The position numbers and the translations under genes were made by a program. A model generated the notes under the pieces. The model did no database searches. It worked only from the letters and a program-made list of their open reading frames with translations, and was not told the DNA's origin. A stretch of DNA of 64,000 nucleotides from Lachnospiraceae bacterium (GTDB taxonomy: Bacteria > Bacillota > Clostridia > Lachnospirales > Lachnospiraceae). Shown here piece after piece: positions 34,220-44,078 of this stretch (positions within the stretch are counted from its first letter, which is position 1; every line of letters starts with the position of its first letter). The DNA lies in NCBI GenBank assembly GCA_017552985.1, contig JAFZNO010000013.1, positions 144,061 to 208,060 of the forward strand, in the 5' to 3' direction.

Positions 34220-35305
34220 CTACGTGAGAAAGGTTAATTTGTGCGCAGGCGTTTGTTTCATGGTTTTTTCTATCATGTTGTATAAAAGAAGCGTGGTGTT
34301 TTCATTCTCTCCACCCAAAATCTTCTGTAGATACACCATGCACGGGTTCACCCAGTTTTCATCCGGGGATACGACACAAAATACTGCGTCTTCAGCCGTA
34401 CTTCCTACTCCCTTCCACTTCCAGCCGTAACCGGTTACCAGGGCATGTCCATAAAGGCATCCAAGCCCAATGGCGACGTCCGCAACGTCCCCATACTGTC
34501 TGGGATATCGCCCGGTACGTATCACCTTATCCACAGCCTTGTAAACTCGCGCCGCCAGATCCTTACCCTCAGAATACTTGGGGATCCAAAACAGCTTTCT
34601 TGCGTAGGCAATCTCACTGTTGATCTCCGACGTCACCTCGTCATCCAGATCACCGACATACGCTAATCCCTCCGCTTCGGGAGAAGACTGTTCATTCGGT
34701 ATGCCCGCTGCATCAGCATGATTCTTCTCACCCGCAGCTGCAGGCGCTGCCTGTTCCTGAACCGACTGTTCCTCACTGTCCCAGACCAGTTCAAATTCAA
34801 AACCGGTCAGGCCGTTCTCTTCCACTGCCTGTTTGAATGCATCCGAAACGAAAGGCCATCTTCTTCTCTCGTCTACAATCTTGAAAATGTGATGATTCTT
34901 TAATTCATCGCACTCTCGAAAAGAGTATTTGATAAACCTCATGATTCCACCATCACTATATGTTTTGTATATCGACTCTTTGTAATCAACGACATCCAAA
35001 ATGGCCGTTATGTTGACTGCCACAAATTTCCTCTCACTAAACACCAGTTCCAATTCTTCTGATGAGTTCTCAATTAATGGCCTTAATATCCGTAAAGCAT
35101 TTTCACTTAGCACGGGAATTGTAAATCCAGGATAATCACTCCATTTTGGTCTCTTTTTTTTCTCCAATGGCTCAACGGGTAAGGGAATCCATTCAGACTT
35201 TAGGGATCGTCCGTCAAAGGCCTGAAGTTCATCTGCAGTAAAATCTTTTACTGGACATAAATTCTCATACTTATTAACTTCCGCACATAGTTTCCATATC
35301 TTCAT
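34220..35305 (-). CDS. Probable immunity protein for AHH toxin
   Basis: A 361-residue cytoplasmic protein. The N-terminal half resembles the Imm11/DUF1629 immunity family: an opening MKIWKLCAEVNKYENL and the typical WPFVSDAFKQAVEENG with LTGFEFELVWD near residue 165. A low-complexity linker follows, then a second domain (residues 225-361, RKLFWIPKYSEGKDLAARVY) that I do not recognise. It starts 24 bases after the toxin gene stop, the usual order for polymorphic toxins. Neutralisation of the toxin is inferred from this context. Confidence 0.75.
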   Translation of the reverse strand: MKIWKLCAEVNKYENLCPVKDFTADELQAFDGRSLKSEWIPLPVEPLEKKKRPKWSDYPGFTIPVLSENALRILRPLIENSSEELELVFSERKFVAVNITAILDVVDYKESIYKTYSDGGIMRFIKYSFRECDELKNHHIFKIVDERRRWPFVSDAFKQAVEENGLTGFEFELVWDSEEQSVQEQAAPAAAGEKNHADAAGIPNEQSSPEAEGLAYVGDLDDEVTSEINSEIAYARKLFWIPKYSEGKDLAARVYKAVDKVIRTGRYPRQYGDVADVAIGLGCLYGHALVTGYGWKWKGVGSTAEDAVFCVVSPDENWVNPCMVYLQKILGGENENTTLLLYNMIEKTMKQTPAHKLTFLT

Positions 35306-35329
35306 AACACATTGTCACCTTTCTCGAAA

Positions 35330-38300
35330 TTAATTTGGGAATGTTCCGTTTAATAACATAGTAGCAATATCTTCCAGAATTTCCCGCGCTCGTTTTTCGC
35401 TTGTTGCATCTTGCAGTAATCTATTTACGGTCTCATAGTACTTGTTTGTGTGCAAACTGGGATGGTATGCTGCGGGCGAAACATTCTTTACAGTTGGTAG
35501 AAACACTCCATTAACCGCATCATTTATATCTATCCCATATTTTAACAAAATCGCTCTAGCCTCCCTAGCTCCTTTTGCCCTCCCTGCAACAATATGATGC
35601 GTTGCAAACGGAAAATTAGGTGTTACCTTTCCAAGTTTTTTTATCATGTTGTCTCTTAATACTCTTGCACTTGGTTTGGATCCCTTTTCCAAAATCTTTA
35701 TTGCATTGTCAGCATACCCTGCTTTCTTTAGCAGTTTTGCAAGCCCTTTCCTTTCTATATCCGTCATTCTTGTAAGGTCGGATTTTGCAAGTTTCATAAT
35801 TGCTGCATCAAATTCGTCACTTTTGGATACCTGTTTCGCCAAATCAGGAAAGTTTTTTTCCAAAAACTCAACAAGCTCGATTATTAATGATGGATTATCT
35901 GCATTCTTCGCAATAAACTTAACACACTTTCCTGAAGAACCAGCAATATCACCGAAAACGGGAAATAATCCCACCATGCTTAGTCCCGTCATCAGAGGTC
36001 TTCCGTAATATGTATTTGCTGCAACGTCACGAATGTCAATTAGCGGAAGAAAACTACCTACAATCTGACCGGCCATTGTAGGAAAATCCTGCGGATCCTT
36101 AATGAAATCTCCTTTAAGAGCTCCATTCAAAAAAGCGAGCAGATATTCATCCCATGTCATGTCATAAACATAAGGACTAGTACCTTCGGCCATTTCTTGT
36201 TTATCAAGTCTTCCGTCATGATCCGCATCTTCCTCAAGCGGATCATATCCCAAATCCACCTCAAATCCATCTCTAAGTCCGTCATAATCGGTATCCTGAC
36301 GCTTAGCCGCCGTTCCCCAGACATACAACTCATCTTCATCCCACAAGCCATCATGATCTGTATCCTGATCGCATGGATTGCAAACAAAATGTGCAAGTAT
36401 TCGCACTTTTGTTTTATCTTCATTTAATTCATAAGAACATCCGGTAACTTCATCTCCGTCGAAAATACCATCATCATCCGTATCTTTGTCATTCTCATCT
36501 AAATGAATGGGTTTATTTCCATAAGCTACAATATTTCTCTCATAAAAATCAGCCAGACCGTCTTCGTCCGTATCCGTTTTATCATCAACGCGATAGTATA
36601 CTTGCTCATATAACCAATTTATCAGATCATTTGGGCTGTCCGGATTTCTGGTTTCACTAAGATAATCCCCATTTACTTTAAGCAAGTAATTTGTTTCTTT
36701 TCTTATATCATCATCTGAATAACTTCCATTGTTGTTCCAAATATTATAATATGCGAAAGATACCGTGCTTTTCTTTACGTTATGCTCCCATAGCTGAATC
36801 GCATTCACTTGCGAAACATCTTTTTCCATTATGCCATCATCAATAAAGAAAACCATATGTTTCTCTTTATCATGATCATCCGTATCCAACATGGAATACG
36901 CTAATCTTGAGCCCTTAGAATATCCGGTAGCCCCTTCAGATTTAAAATACTCAGACGTTAAAAATGATTTTAATAATTCTTTGTCATTGGTTAATTCTTC
37001 CGTAAAGCTTTCGGCAACATCTGCACACCTAATGATTCCCATCTTACAACCATCAGGCATTTTATCAATCAAATCCTTGGCATATTGTAATCTTTTATAA
37101 AGAGGATCTCTATTTCCCATGGAAAGTGAGTCTTCTATTACCAACACCACTTCGGTCTCAGCTTGACCCCAAAATTGATCGGCATCTCTCCACACCTGTT
37201 TTTCATAATACCATCCGTTAAACATGAATTTACTGAAAAACAAAAGATAGGTAGAAAAATGCTTAACCTTTGCAATAGCAACATTATTAATCACGGTAGT
37301 TTCTATTGCTTCAAGTTCCTGTGTTTCTTGATTAAAATAACATATAATTGGATCAAACTCAGGATCATTTAATAATTCTTCCGGAAACTCGAATCTAATA
37401 GTTGCTTCAGATATGTCTCCTCGTACTGAAAAATCGTATGCGCCGCCTACATACTCTTTTGCATCCTCTGGAATATAATACGAATCGTCCTTATGAACTG
37501 AAAGACTATCTGCCTGCTCTCCAGTTAATTCAGCTTCAACGGAAACCCTTACATTATCTTCATCCTGCGATACGACAATGACGCGAACGCGAGCATCATA
37601 TCCATTGGGATCTGACCCTAACGTAATTTCCAACCCATCCCAAATCTTATCACCATCAGAGTCCTTATTTGTTGGATTTGTATTATGGATGCGAAGTTCC
37701 TCTTCATCCTGTAAACCATCTTCATCCGTATCTTTATTTTGCGGATTCGTAGAAAGCAATATCTCATCATAATTTGATAATCCATCGCCGTCTTCGTCAT
37801 CCTGCGCATCGCCAATTCCATCGCCATCTGAATCTGGATTCGTAGGATTAGTTAGCGTAAAGAACACCTCTTCATAGTCACTTAATCCATCACCATCTGA
37901 ATCCGGCAAATCCTTCCTTGTTCCTAAATACTCCTCATAATAATTTGGTAAACCGTCCTCATCGTCATCATTTCGGTCAAGTTCAGTTTGTGAATTATCA
38001 TCGTTTTGCCATATTATTACTATGTCATCTTTGATTATGACGCCTGACTTTTCCCTAGCAAAAACTTCTATGGTATTTCGGCCTTCCGACAACTCTAGGG
38101 CTTGTGTCGTCCATTCAGAAGCAACAGGGATGGCATATCGCTTAGAACCACCTTCCTCGTTTATTTCAAGCCACAACTCATCTATTAACTCCGCTCCCGA
38201 AAGAGTACCGTGCAGAACAATCTCGCTATTTGACGATCTTACTTCGTTCGGTATTTCCGTACCCTCAAAATCAAATTTATCTATCTGCAAAATGCATTCT

Positions 38301-39115
38301 TGTACTGCTTCTATTTGATTTACGTCATATAAAACAATATTCGTGGGTTCACTTTTATCGCCTACGGCATTAAACCCAAATAAAATCGTTTGCCCGGGCA
38401 AAATATTAGCATTATAACCATTATTTTGTATTACGTAATGATTGTTTTCATGTTTTATAGTCGATGCATTCCAAATATCATATATCTCACCGCCAAAATC
38501 AAATTCAATTACCCAATCTTCTAAGCTAGATCTGTCTAATCTGTTCGAGACAGCGATTTCAGCCGTATATCCATCATCCCACTGACTATTTATTCTAAAA
38601 TCAACTGAATAGATTTCTTGATCAACCTGATCTAAATTTCCTAAAAACAGATAACGAACTGGAAAATTCGTAAAATCGCCTTGTCCTCTAAATCCAAAAC
38701 TGACTTTTTCCCCCACATTAATATCTTGGTTCCATCCTGCATTTTTAATCTTGTATCCCGTTTCCGTTTTTTCATCAATGGCAGCATTCCATATATCAAC
38801 CACACTTCCAGCCCATGTCATATCCAAACACCAATTTTGAATCGACTCGGAACTCTCATTAGCGATAATTACCTCAGCAATATATCCATCATCCCACTGA
38901 TCCAGGAGGCTAAACTGCACGTGACACCCCACTGCGTTAGATACCTCCAAGCATGCACTTTGGGACATATTATTATTTTCAATACTCTGCGCCGCTATTA
39001 TGCCAGTTTGTCCAGAAAGCTGCTCGGAATATGCGGTGACTTGAGAATCCACACATAAAACCAGCAAAGCCACCGTAAGGAACCACGCCAAACTCTTCAT
39101 CAATTCTCTTCTCAT
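35330..39115 (-). CDS. Secreted polymorphic toxin with AHH nuclease
   Basis: A 1261-residue exported protein. In order it shows a signal peptide (residues 1-30) and two CBM2-like beta domains near 55-160 and 165-275 (each with QWDDGY and DIWNA). An Ig-like strand region follows, then calcium-binding type-3 repeats near 375-505 (DSDGDGLSDYEE). A VWA domain starts near 650 (VVLVIEDSLSMGNRD), with more DxDxDG repeats near 848-980. A pretoxin segment (IRDVAANTYYGRPLMTG) precedes the C-terminal AHH-type HNH nuclease from about 1160 (FATHHIVAGRAKGAREAR, then HPSLHTNKYY). AGGAGG supports the start at 39115. The layout implies surface display or release and delivery of a nuclease to competitors. Confidence 0.88.
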   Translation of the reverse strand: MRRELMKSLAWFLTVALLVLCVDSQVTAYSEQLSGQTGIIAAQSIENNNMSQSACLEVSNAVGCHVQFSLLDQWDDGYIAEVIIANESSESIQNWCLDMTWAGSVVDIWNAAIDEKTETGYKIKNAGWNQDINVGEKVSFGFRGQGDFTNFPVRYLFLGNLDQVDQEIYSVDFRINSQWDDGYTAEIAVSNRLDRSSLEDWVIEFDFGGEIYDIWNASTIKHENNHYVIQNNGYNANILPGQTILFGFNAVGDKSEPTNIVLYDVNQIEAVQECILQIDKFDFEGTEIPNEVRSSNSEIVLHGTLSGAELIDELWLEINEEGGSKRYAIPVASEWTTQALELSEGRNTIEVFAREKSGVIIKDDIVIIWQNDDNSQTELDRNDDDEDGLPNYYEEYLGTRKDLPDSDGDGLSDYEEVFFTLTNPTNPDSDGDGIGDAQDDEDGDGLSNYDEILLSTNPQNKDTDEDGLQDEEELRIHNTNPTNKDSDGDKIWDGLEITLGSDPNGYDARVRVIVVSQDEDNVRVSVEAELTGEQADSLSVHKDDSYYIPEDAKEYVGGAYDFSVRGDISEATIRFEFPEELLNDPEFDPIICYFNQETQELEAIETTVINNVAIAKVKHFSTYLLFFSKFMFNGWYYEKQVWRDADQFWGQAETEVVLVIEDSLSMGNRDPLYKRLQYAKDLIDKMPDGCKMGIIRCADVAESFTEELTNDKELLKSFLTSEYFKSEGATGYSKGSRLAYSMLDTDDHDKEKHMVFFIDDGIMEKDVSQVNAIQLWEHNVKKSTVSFAYYNIWNNNGSYSDDDIRKETNYLLKVNGDYLSETRNPDSPNDLINWLYEQVYYRVDDKTDTDEDGLADFYERNIVAYGNKPIHLDENDKDTDDDGIFDGDEVTGCSYELNEDKTKVRILAHFVCNPCDQDTDHDGLWDEDELYVWGTAAKRQDTDYDGLRDGFEVDLGYDPLEEDADHDGRLDKQEMAEGTSPYVYDMTWDEYLLAFLNGALKGDFIKDPQDFPTMAGQIVGSFLPLIDIRDVAANTYYGRPLMTGLSMVGLFPVFGDIAGSSGKCVKFIAKNADNPSLIIELVEFLEKNFPDLAKQVSKSDEFDAAIMKLAKSDLTRMTDIERKGLAKLLKKAGYADNAIKILEKGSKPSARVLRDNMIKKLGKVTPNFPFATHHIVAGRAKGAREARAILLKYGIDINDAVNGVFLPTVKNVSPAAYHPSLHTNKYYETVNRLLQDATSEKRAREILEDIATMLLNGTFPN

Positions 39116-39149
39116 TTTCCCCTCCTGAAACAATCGATATTTTTAACTC

Positions 39150-40133
39150 TTACTTCCTCGCGGTCACGCTGACCCACTCGCCCTGATACGTTACCTCAAG
39201 CACTTCCATGCCTGCTGCTTTCACTGCCTCGACAACGGTCTGCTCCTTGTCATCAATAATTCCGGAAGTAATATAGATTCCGCCGGGTTTTAGCTGATGG
39301 AGGATGACGGGCGTCAGGGGCACGAGAACGTCCGCAAGAATATTTGCGACAACAATGTCATATTTTTCATAACCCACCTGATCCTGGACTTCCTTCTCCG
39401 TGATAATATTGCCGATCATCATGGTAAACTGCTCGGGGCGGATCCCGTTATTTGCGCAATTATCCTCCACGGCAGGCACGGCACAGGGATCCAGGTCCGT
39501 TCCCACCACGTGCTTCGCGCCAAACATGAGGGAGAGAATGCCAAGGATGCCGCTTCCGGTGCCCACGTCGAGAAGCTCCGTCTCCGGGGTGATGAACTTG
39601 CGAAGCTGGCGGATGCAAAGCTGCGTGGTCTCGTGCATGCCCGTTCCAAAGGCCGTGCCGGGATCGATGTGCAGCACCATGCGCTCGCCATCCTCTGGCT
39701 TTACGTCCTCCCAGGAAGGAATGACAAGTATGTCATCTATATAGAATTGGTGGAAATATTGTTTCCAGTTGTTGATCCAGTCAATGTCCTCGGTCTCGTC
39801 CACGGTGATGGTACCCTCACCGATCTCGCAGAATGCGCGAAGATCGTCAAGCTCCCGCCTCACGTCCTCCAAAATGGATTCCCTCGTGCGCTCCTCGCCC
39901 TGTACCAAAAGCGTTCCGTCCTCCTGCTCCTCCACGAAGAAGCTCAGGTACGCCACGCCGTCATCCGCAGGTCCCTCCGGCAGGATGTCCACAAACATCT
40001 GCTCCTTCTCCAGCGCCGTGAGCGGAACCTTATCCTCGATCTGCGCGCCCTCCAGACCGATGTCATAAAGGGTGCTGATGATAATGTCCTCCGCGTCCGT
40101 AACCGTCTTTATCTTAAACTTTGTCCACTTCAC
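39150..40133 (-). CDS. prmA: Ribosomal protein L11 methyltransferase
   Basis: A 327-residue SAM-dependent protein methyltransferase that trimethylates L11. An N-terminal substrate-recognition domain is followed by DVGTGSGILGILSLMFGAKH near residue 175 and IVVANILADVLVPL near residue 245. The start is GTG at 40133 (KWTKFKIKTV), nine bases after AGGAGG; the frame to 40208 has no ribosome site. It belongs to the dnaJ-prmA-rsmE neighbourhood but is separated from dnaJ by a divergent gene pair. Confidence 0.94.
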   Translation of the reverse strand: MKWTKFKIKTVTDAEDIIISTLYDIGLEGAQIEDKVPLTALEKEQMFVDILPEGPADDGVAYLSFFVEEQEDGTLLVQGEERTRESILEDVRRELDDLRAFCEIGEGTITVDETEDIDWINNWKQYFHQFYIDDILVIPSWEDVKPEDGERMVLHIDPGTAFGTGMHETTQLCIRQLRKFITPETELLDVGTGSGILGILSLMFGAKHVVGTDLDPCAVPAVEDNCANNGIRPEQFTMMIGNIITEKEVQDQVGYEKYDIVVANILADVLVPLTPVILHQLKPGGIYITSGIIDDKEQTVVEAVKAAGMEVLEVTYQGEWVSVTARK

Positions 40134-40320
40134 TTTCCATACCCTCCTTGGACCTATTGCATTCTTCCGATCTCCAAAATCCAAACGTATTGCCGCGTAA
40201 ATCCGCACATCGCCGTCGTTTCACGCAATCACCCAAATTATATACGCAAATGCTCCCTTTTGTCAAAAGAAAACCACCCCCCATCCTCCCGAAAACGTTC
40301 ATTTCGCCGCTTTTTGTCTA

Positions 40321-40349
40321 TTGCGTTAGCACGTAACAGGTTTTATAAT
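40321..40349 (+). promoter_or_regulatory. Promoter of lipoprotein/J-domain operon
   Basis: TTGCGT (40321-40326) and TATAAT (40344-40349) with a 17-base spacer, 43 bases upstream of the lipoprotein start. Confidence 0.65.
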
Positions 40350-40391
40350 AAAATTGATTCCACGGAAACCCATACTACAAGGAGAATCGTT

Positions 40392-41306
40392 ATGAAAAGA
40401 TTGCGAACCTATCTGTTCCTTCTGTTTCCCTTGCTTCTCTGCCTTGCCGCATGCGGCAATAAGGGAAAACTTGACGAGGGAGACTGTGCCGGCGTTGTCA
40501 CCTTTAGCAACATTCCCAAAGAGTTTTCACTGTTGGATGAGAATCTCCAGAAGGAATACGCGATTCACGTAACGCTAAAGAATCTCACGACGGAAAAAGA
40601 ATACAGTATCCACTTAAATCAGAAAAATGATTTTAAGAAAACCGTATCGCTTCATCCTGGAAAATACTCCGTTCGCGTAAGTGCTTCCCTGGATTCCCTG
40701 GTACACCTTCAGGTAAAAGCCACGGAAGAGATCGTCACCTTTGATCGCGGCGTGGAAGCAAACGTGATCGTTATCCCCGAGAATGCGGAGGAGTTTTCCA
40801 ATTACTGGATGCAAACGCATCCGCAGGCGGAGATCCTGACGGCGGACAAATTCTCCAGACTCATTCAGGTCAACCGCAAAATCATGACCATCAAGGACAT
40901 TGTCACGGAGTTGGATCTGTCCGACATGGATAAGGTTCTCGAGGGCGCTCAAAAGACGACTCTTACTGACAACGAACGCGGCGTGTCTATTACGTTATTG
41001 AATACCATGTCTACGCCTCAACCCCTTTCCAAATGTGAAGTGGTTAGCCTTTCCGTGACCAAGAACACCGTGGTCTTCCCTGATGGCGTAACGTTAGGCC
41101 TTGCTCCCGATAAGGTTTGTCACAAGCAGACCGGACTGTACGGCGAGCCCACGAGATTTGAGGGAATGTATCTCTTCGGCTGGGGACTGGATGAGACAAA
41201 GGCCATTTATTGGGATCCCATCAGCAATGATCAGATTACAATTGAATTTTCGCCGTCCGGTGACAGCATCACGCGAATCACCTACGAGATACTGGCAACT
41301 AAGTAG
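40392..41306 (+). CDS. Lipoprotein, unknown function
   Basis: A 304-residue exported protein with a lipoprotein signal and lipobox CLAAC (Cys20). The mature part begins with a beta domain (CAGVVTFSNIPKEF, then TLKNLTTEKEYSIHLN) and continues with a mixed region without known motifs. AAGGAG is well placed for the ATG at 40392; the much longer frame running back to 39297 is antisense to prmA and is not coding. It is followed after 17 bases by the membrane J-domain gene, probably as one operon. Confidence 0.85.
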   Translation: MKRLRTYLFLLFPLLLCLAACGNKGKLDEGDCAGVVTFSNIPKEFSLLDENLQKEYAIHVTLKNLTTEKEYSIHLNQKNDFKKTVSLHPGKYSVRVSASLDSLVHLQVKATEEIVTFDRGVEANVIVIPENAEEFSNYWMQTHPQAEILTADKFSRLIQVNRKIMTIKDIVTELDLSDMDKVLEGAQKTTLTDNERGVSITLLNTMSTPQPLSKCEVVSLSVTKNTVVFPDGVTLGLAPDKVCHKQTGLYGEPTRFEGMYLFGWGLDETKAIYWDPISNDQITIEFSPSGDSITRITYEILATK

Positions 41307-41323
41307 GAAGGGAGGGCAAACGA

Positions 41324-42604
41324 ATGAATGCAGCAATAAAAATACTGAAGATTAACGGAATGTCCCTGCTCGCCCTACCCCTTTTGCTTGTGGCAACGTT
41401 TTTTAAGCTTCTGGCCAAGGCATTTGAAAAGATCACGATCTTCCTGGCGATGGGGTTCTTTGCTCTGGTACTGATTGTCTTGTTGACAGCGGGGCTCACG
41501 CCAAAGGATCTCGTGGGATTCCTTGTCGTGATCGTCGGAGTCATAGCGGTCTTTGGCATCAGCATTCTGATTTTCAGCTGGATCCTCTCGCTGATCTCCA
41601 GCGTTATGATGGTGATCTGGAACGCGATCATCTCCCTGTTCGACAATCTGTACGAGATTTCCTATAACTGGTATCTCTCCCTGTTTACGTCGTGCGAGGC
41701 GGATTACCGCATCCTTTCGATTAACGGAAAGAAGGTTCCAAATGCCATCGCCTGCATCTTTTTCACGATTCTGAAGGGCGTGAGCTGGTGCATCACGATG
41801 CTGGTTTCCCTGTCCTATATCATCGCCAGCATCTTCAGCGTTGGCCTTGTGCTCCTTACTCTCATCAGTGAAAACAGAACCCTGAAACATGACTTTGGAA
41901 TGAACCTGATCCAATATACGCAGCATTGTCAGTTGCATTCCGTTTTGTTCGGCATTTTCCTCTATATCGTGATCGTAGGCATTATCATCGTTGGCGTCAT
42001 GGCACTGGCATCGGAATGGTATGAATGGGGTCAGGAGCTCAGAATGACGAGCAAGGAGATTTCGAAGGAAGTGACTGATCTTGTAAAGAGTGACCTGAAG
42101 ATGGCCACTGGTTCATCTGATGAGGTGGAAGGAAATCTTACTTACCTGAAAAAACTGGAGGAACATCTGGATTCGCTGGAGCCTCTAAGCGCGCAGGTAA
42201 CTTCCGTGTTAGACCAGAAGGACAATCCCCTTCTCCGGAGCTACTGGGGCATTTACATGCGCAACTTAAATCCCCTGGTTGACGAATGCTCTGACAAGAA
42301 GTCCATCGACATCCGCCGCTTCAAGCAGTTGATCCCCCAGATCCAGATGCTGGACAGGCAGCGCGATGACGTGCAAAAGCTGGTAAAAAAACTGGCATCC
42401 GAATTGGAAAAGCCTTCCGGAGTCGCCGTATTTTTCTCCGGCTGTGACACTCTGGACAAGCTGGAAAAGCGTTACAAGAACCTCTGCAAGGCTTATCACC
42501 CCGACATTGCCGAGGGTGACACGGAGACCTTCCAGAAAATGCAATCCGAATACCATGCATTAAAGGCATCCCTTAGCACTCCCGTAAAATCTAAAAAGTC
42601 ATAA
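41324..42604 (+). CDS. Membrane-anchored J-domain protein
   Basis: A 426-residue protein with about five hydrophobic segments between residues 10 and 230, a helical linker, and a C-terminal J-domain-like module (residues 370-415, FFSGCDTLDKLEKRYKNLC then AYHPDIAEGD and MQSEYHAL) that keeps the HPD tripeptide needed to stimulate an Hsp70. Being next to dnaJ and dnaK, it may recruit DnaK to the membrane. GGGAGGG precedes the ATG. It is convergent with dnaJ. Confidence 0.85.
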   Translation: MNAAIKILKINGMSLLALPLLLVATFFKLLAKAFEKITIFLAMGFFALVLIVLLTAGLTPKDLVGFLVVIVGVIAVFGISILIFSWILSLISSVMMVIWNAIISLFDNLYEISYNWYLSLFTSCEADYRILSINGKKVPNAIACIFFTILKGVSWCITMLVSLSYIIASIFSVGLVLLTLISENRTLKHDFGMNLIQYTQHCQLHSVLFGIFLYIVIVGIIIVGVMALASEWYEWGQELRMTSKEISKEVTDLVKSDLKMATGSSDEVEGNLTYLKKLEEHLDSLEPLSAQVTSVLDQKDNPLLRSYWGIYMRNLNPLVDECSDKKSIDIRRFKQLIPQIQMLDRQRDDVQKLVKKLASELEKPSGVAVFFSGCDTLDKLEKRYKNLCKAYHPDIAEGDTETFQKMQSEYHALKASLSTPVKSKKS

Positions 42605-42619
42605 AATAAAAAGTCAAAA

Positions 42620-42667
42620 AAAGGGTCATGGGGACGTGTCTGTTGACACGCTTTCCATGACCCTTTC
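42620..42667. terminator. Bidirectional terminator
   Basis: AAAGGGTCATGG and CCATGACCCTTT arms around GTGTC/GACAC, with A and T tracts on both sides, between convergent genes. Confidence 0.88.
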
Positions 42668-42671
42668 TTAA

Positions 42672-43853
42672 TTATTTCTCCCAGAATTTCTTTTTCTTTC
42701 CGCCATGTCCGCCGCCGTCATCTTTCTTGTCATCACTGGATCCAGAAGCTCTCTGCACGGCCGTCAGGGAATCATCGCTGGCCTCATCAAACTTGCGAAG
42801 CAGTTCCTTCGCCTCGTTGCTCAGCTTGTCAGGCACCTGTACCACAAGCGTTACGTAATGGTCACCGCGGATTTCCTTATTCCGCAGGGAAGGAACACCC
42901 TTGCCCTTTAAGCGGACTCTCGTATCCGTCTGCGTGCCGGCCTTAACGTCGTAAATCACCTTGCCGTCTACGGTGTCGATAAAGATCTCACCGCCAAGCG
43001 TTGCCACCGCAAAGGAGATGGGCACGGTGGAAAAGATGTTCACGTCCTGACGCTGGAAGATGGGATGGCGTCCAACGATTACTTCTACAAGCACGTCGCC
43101 GCGCGCTCCGCCATTGATGCCAGGCTCGCCAAGACCAGGCATTCTGATGGCCTGACCGTTATCAATACCTGCAGGAATGTCTGCGGAATAACGCTTCTTC
43201 ATAGGGATAAAGCCTGATCCGCGACAATCCGAACACTTCTCTTTAATGATCTTACCCGTTCCCTGACAGTTGGGACACGTCGACCTGTTGCGGACGGTTC
43301 CAAAGAAGGTCTGCTGCGTGATCGTGATCTGTCCGCTGCCATTACATTTAGAACAGGTCTCGGGCTTCGTACCAGGCTTTGCGCCGTTGCCGCCACAGGT
43401 CTTACAGGTTTCCTTTACCGTCAGTTCTATCTCTTTCTTCGTACCAAATACGGCCTCTTCAAAGGTTACGCGCACGCTGGTGCGAATGTTGGCACCCTTC
43501 ATGGGTCCATTGCTTGCGCCCCTGGATCTGCCGCCACCAAAAATGTCGCCGAAGATGTCGCCGAAGATGTCGCCGAAATCCATGTTGCCAAAGTCGAATC
43601 CGCCCGCGCCGCCGGCACCGCCGTCAAATGCGGCGTGGCCAAACTGATCGTACTGACGTCTCTTCTCGGGATCACTCAATACGGCATATGCCTCGGAAGC
43701 TTCCTTAAATTTTTTCTCTGCTTCCGCGTCACCGGGATTTACGTCCGGGTGATATTTTTTGGCCAAGACACGGTATGCCTTCTTAATGGCCGCCTCGTCA
43801 GCAGTTTTATCTACGCCAAGAACCTCATAATAATCTCGCTTTTGTTCTGCCAT
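42672..43853 (-). CDS. dnaJ: Chaperone DnaJ
   Basis: A 393-residue Hsp40 that delivers clients to DnaK and stimulates its ATPase. The J-domain has [11 protein letters not shown] near residue 30, then a Gly/Phe-rich linker with Asp-Ile-Phe-Gly repeats. The zinc region has four CxxCxGxG modules ([32 protein letters not shown]), then the client-binding domain. It is the last gene of the hrcA operon, 225 bases after dnaK. Confidence 0.97.
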   Translation of the reverse strand: MAEQKRDYYEVLGVDKTADEAAIKKAYRVLAKKYHPDVNPGDAEAEKKFKEASEAYAVLSDPEKRRQYDQFGHAAFDGGAGGAGGFDFGNMDFGDIFGDIFGDIFGGGRSRGASNGPMKGANIRTSVRVTFEEAVFGTKKEIELTVKETCKTCGGNGAKPGTKPETCSKCNGSGQITITQQTFFGTVRNRSTCPNCQGTGKIIKEKCSDCRGSGFIPMKKRYSADIPAGIDNGQAIRMPGLGEPGINGGARGDVLVEVIVGRHPIFQRQDVNIFSTVPISFAVATLGGEIFIDTVDGKVIYDVKAGTQTDTRVRLKGKGVPSLRNKEIRGDHYVTLVVQVPDKLSNEAKELLRKFDEASDDSLTAVQRASGSSDDKKDDGGGHGGKKKKFWEK

Positions 43854-43891
43854 GATACGTTAGCCTTTCTTCACATGCTAATACATTACAT

Positions 43892-44056
43892 TAGGGAATG
43901 ATCTAGGATTAGACCATTCCCTGATAATAGGCTGCGCCCTATTCGCTCCGCGCAATGCTGCGCCCTATTCGCTTACTCGGTATAGCCATGCGCGTGACTG
44001 CGCCCTATAGTTCAACGAATCTTCAAGCGGTTTCTCGTGCAAGCACGAAACCGCTT
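43892..44056 (-). repeat. dnaK-dnaJ intergenic hairpins and repeats
   Basis: The spacer contains an AGGGAATG/CATTCCCT hairpin (43892-43921), three copies of CTGCGCCCTAT (43932, 43958, 43998), and a long hairpin with arms AAGCGGTTTC/GAAACCGCTT (44025-44056) flanked by GTTC/GAAC. These probably reduce dnaJ expression relative to dnaK by partial termination or RNA processing. Confidence 0.65.
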
Positions 44057-44078
44057 TTGCTTCGTCGAACTGCATGGC

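Noticed and set aside
39297-40391. N-terminal extension of the lipoprotein frame
   Set aside because: Antisense to prmA, and the lipoprotein signal peptide with AAGGAG begins at 40392.
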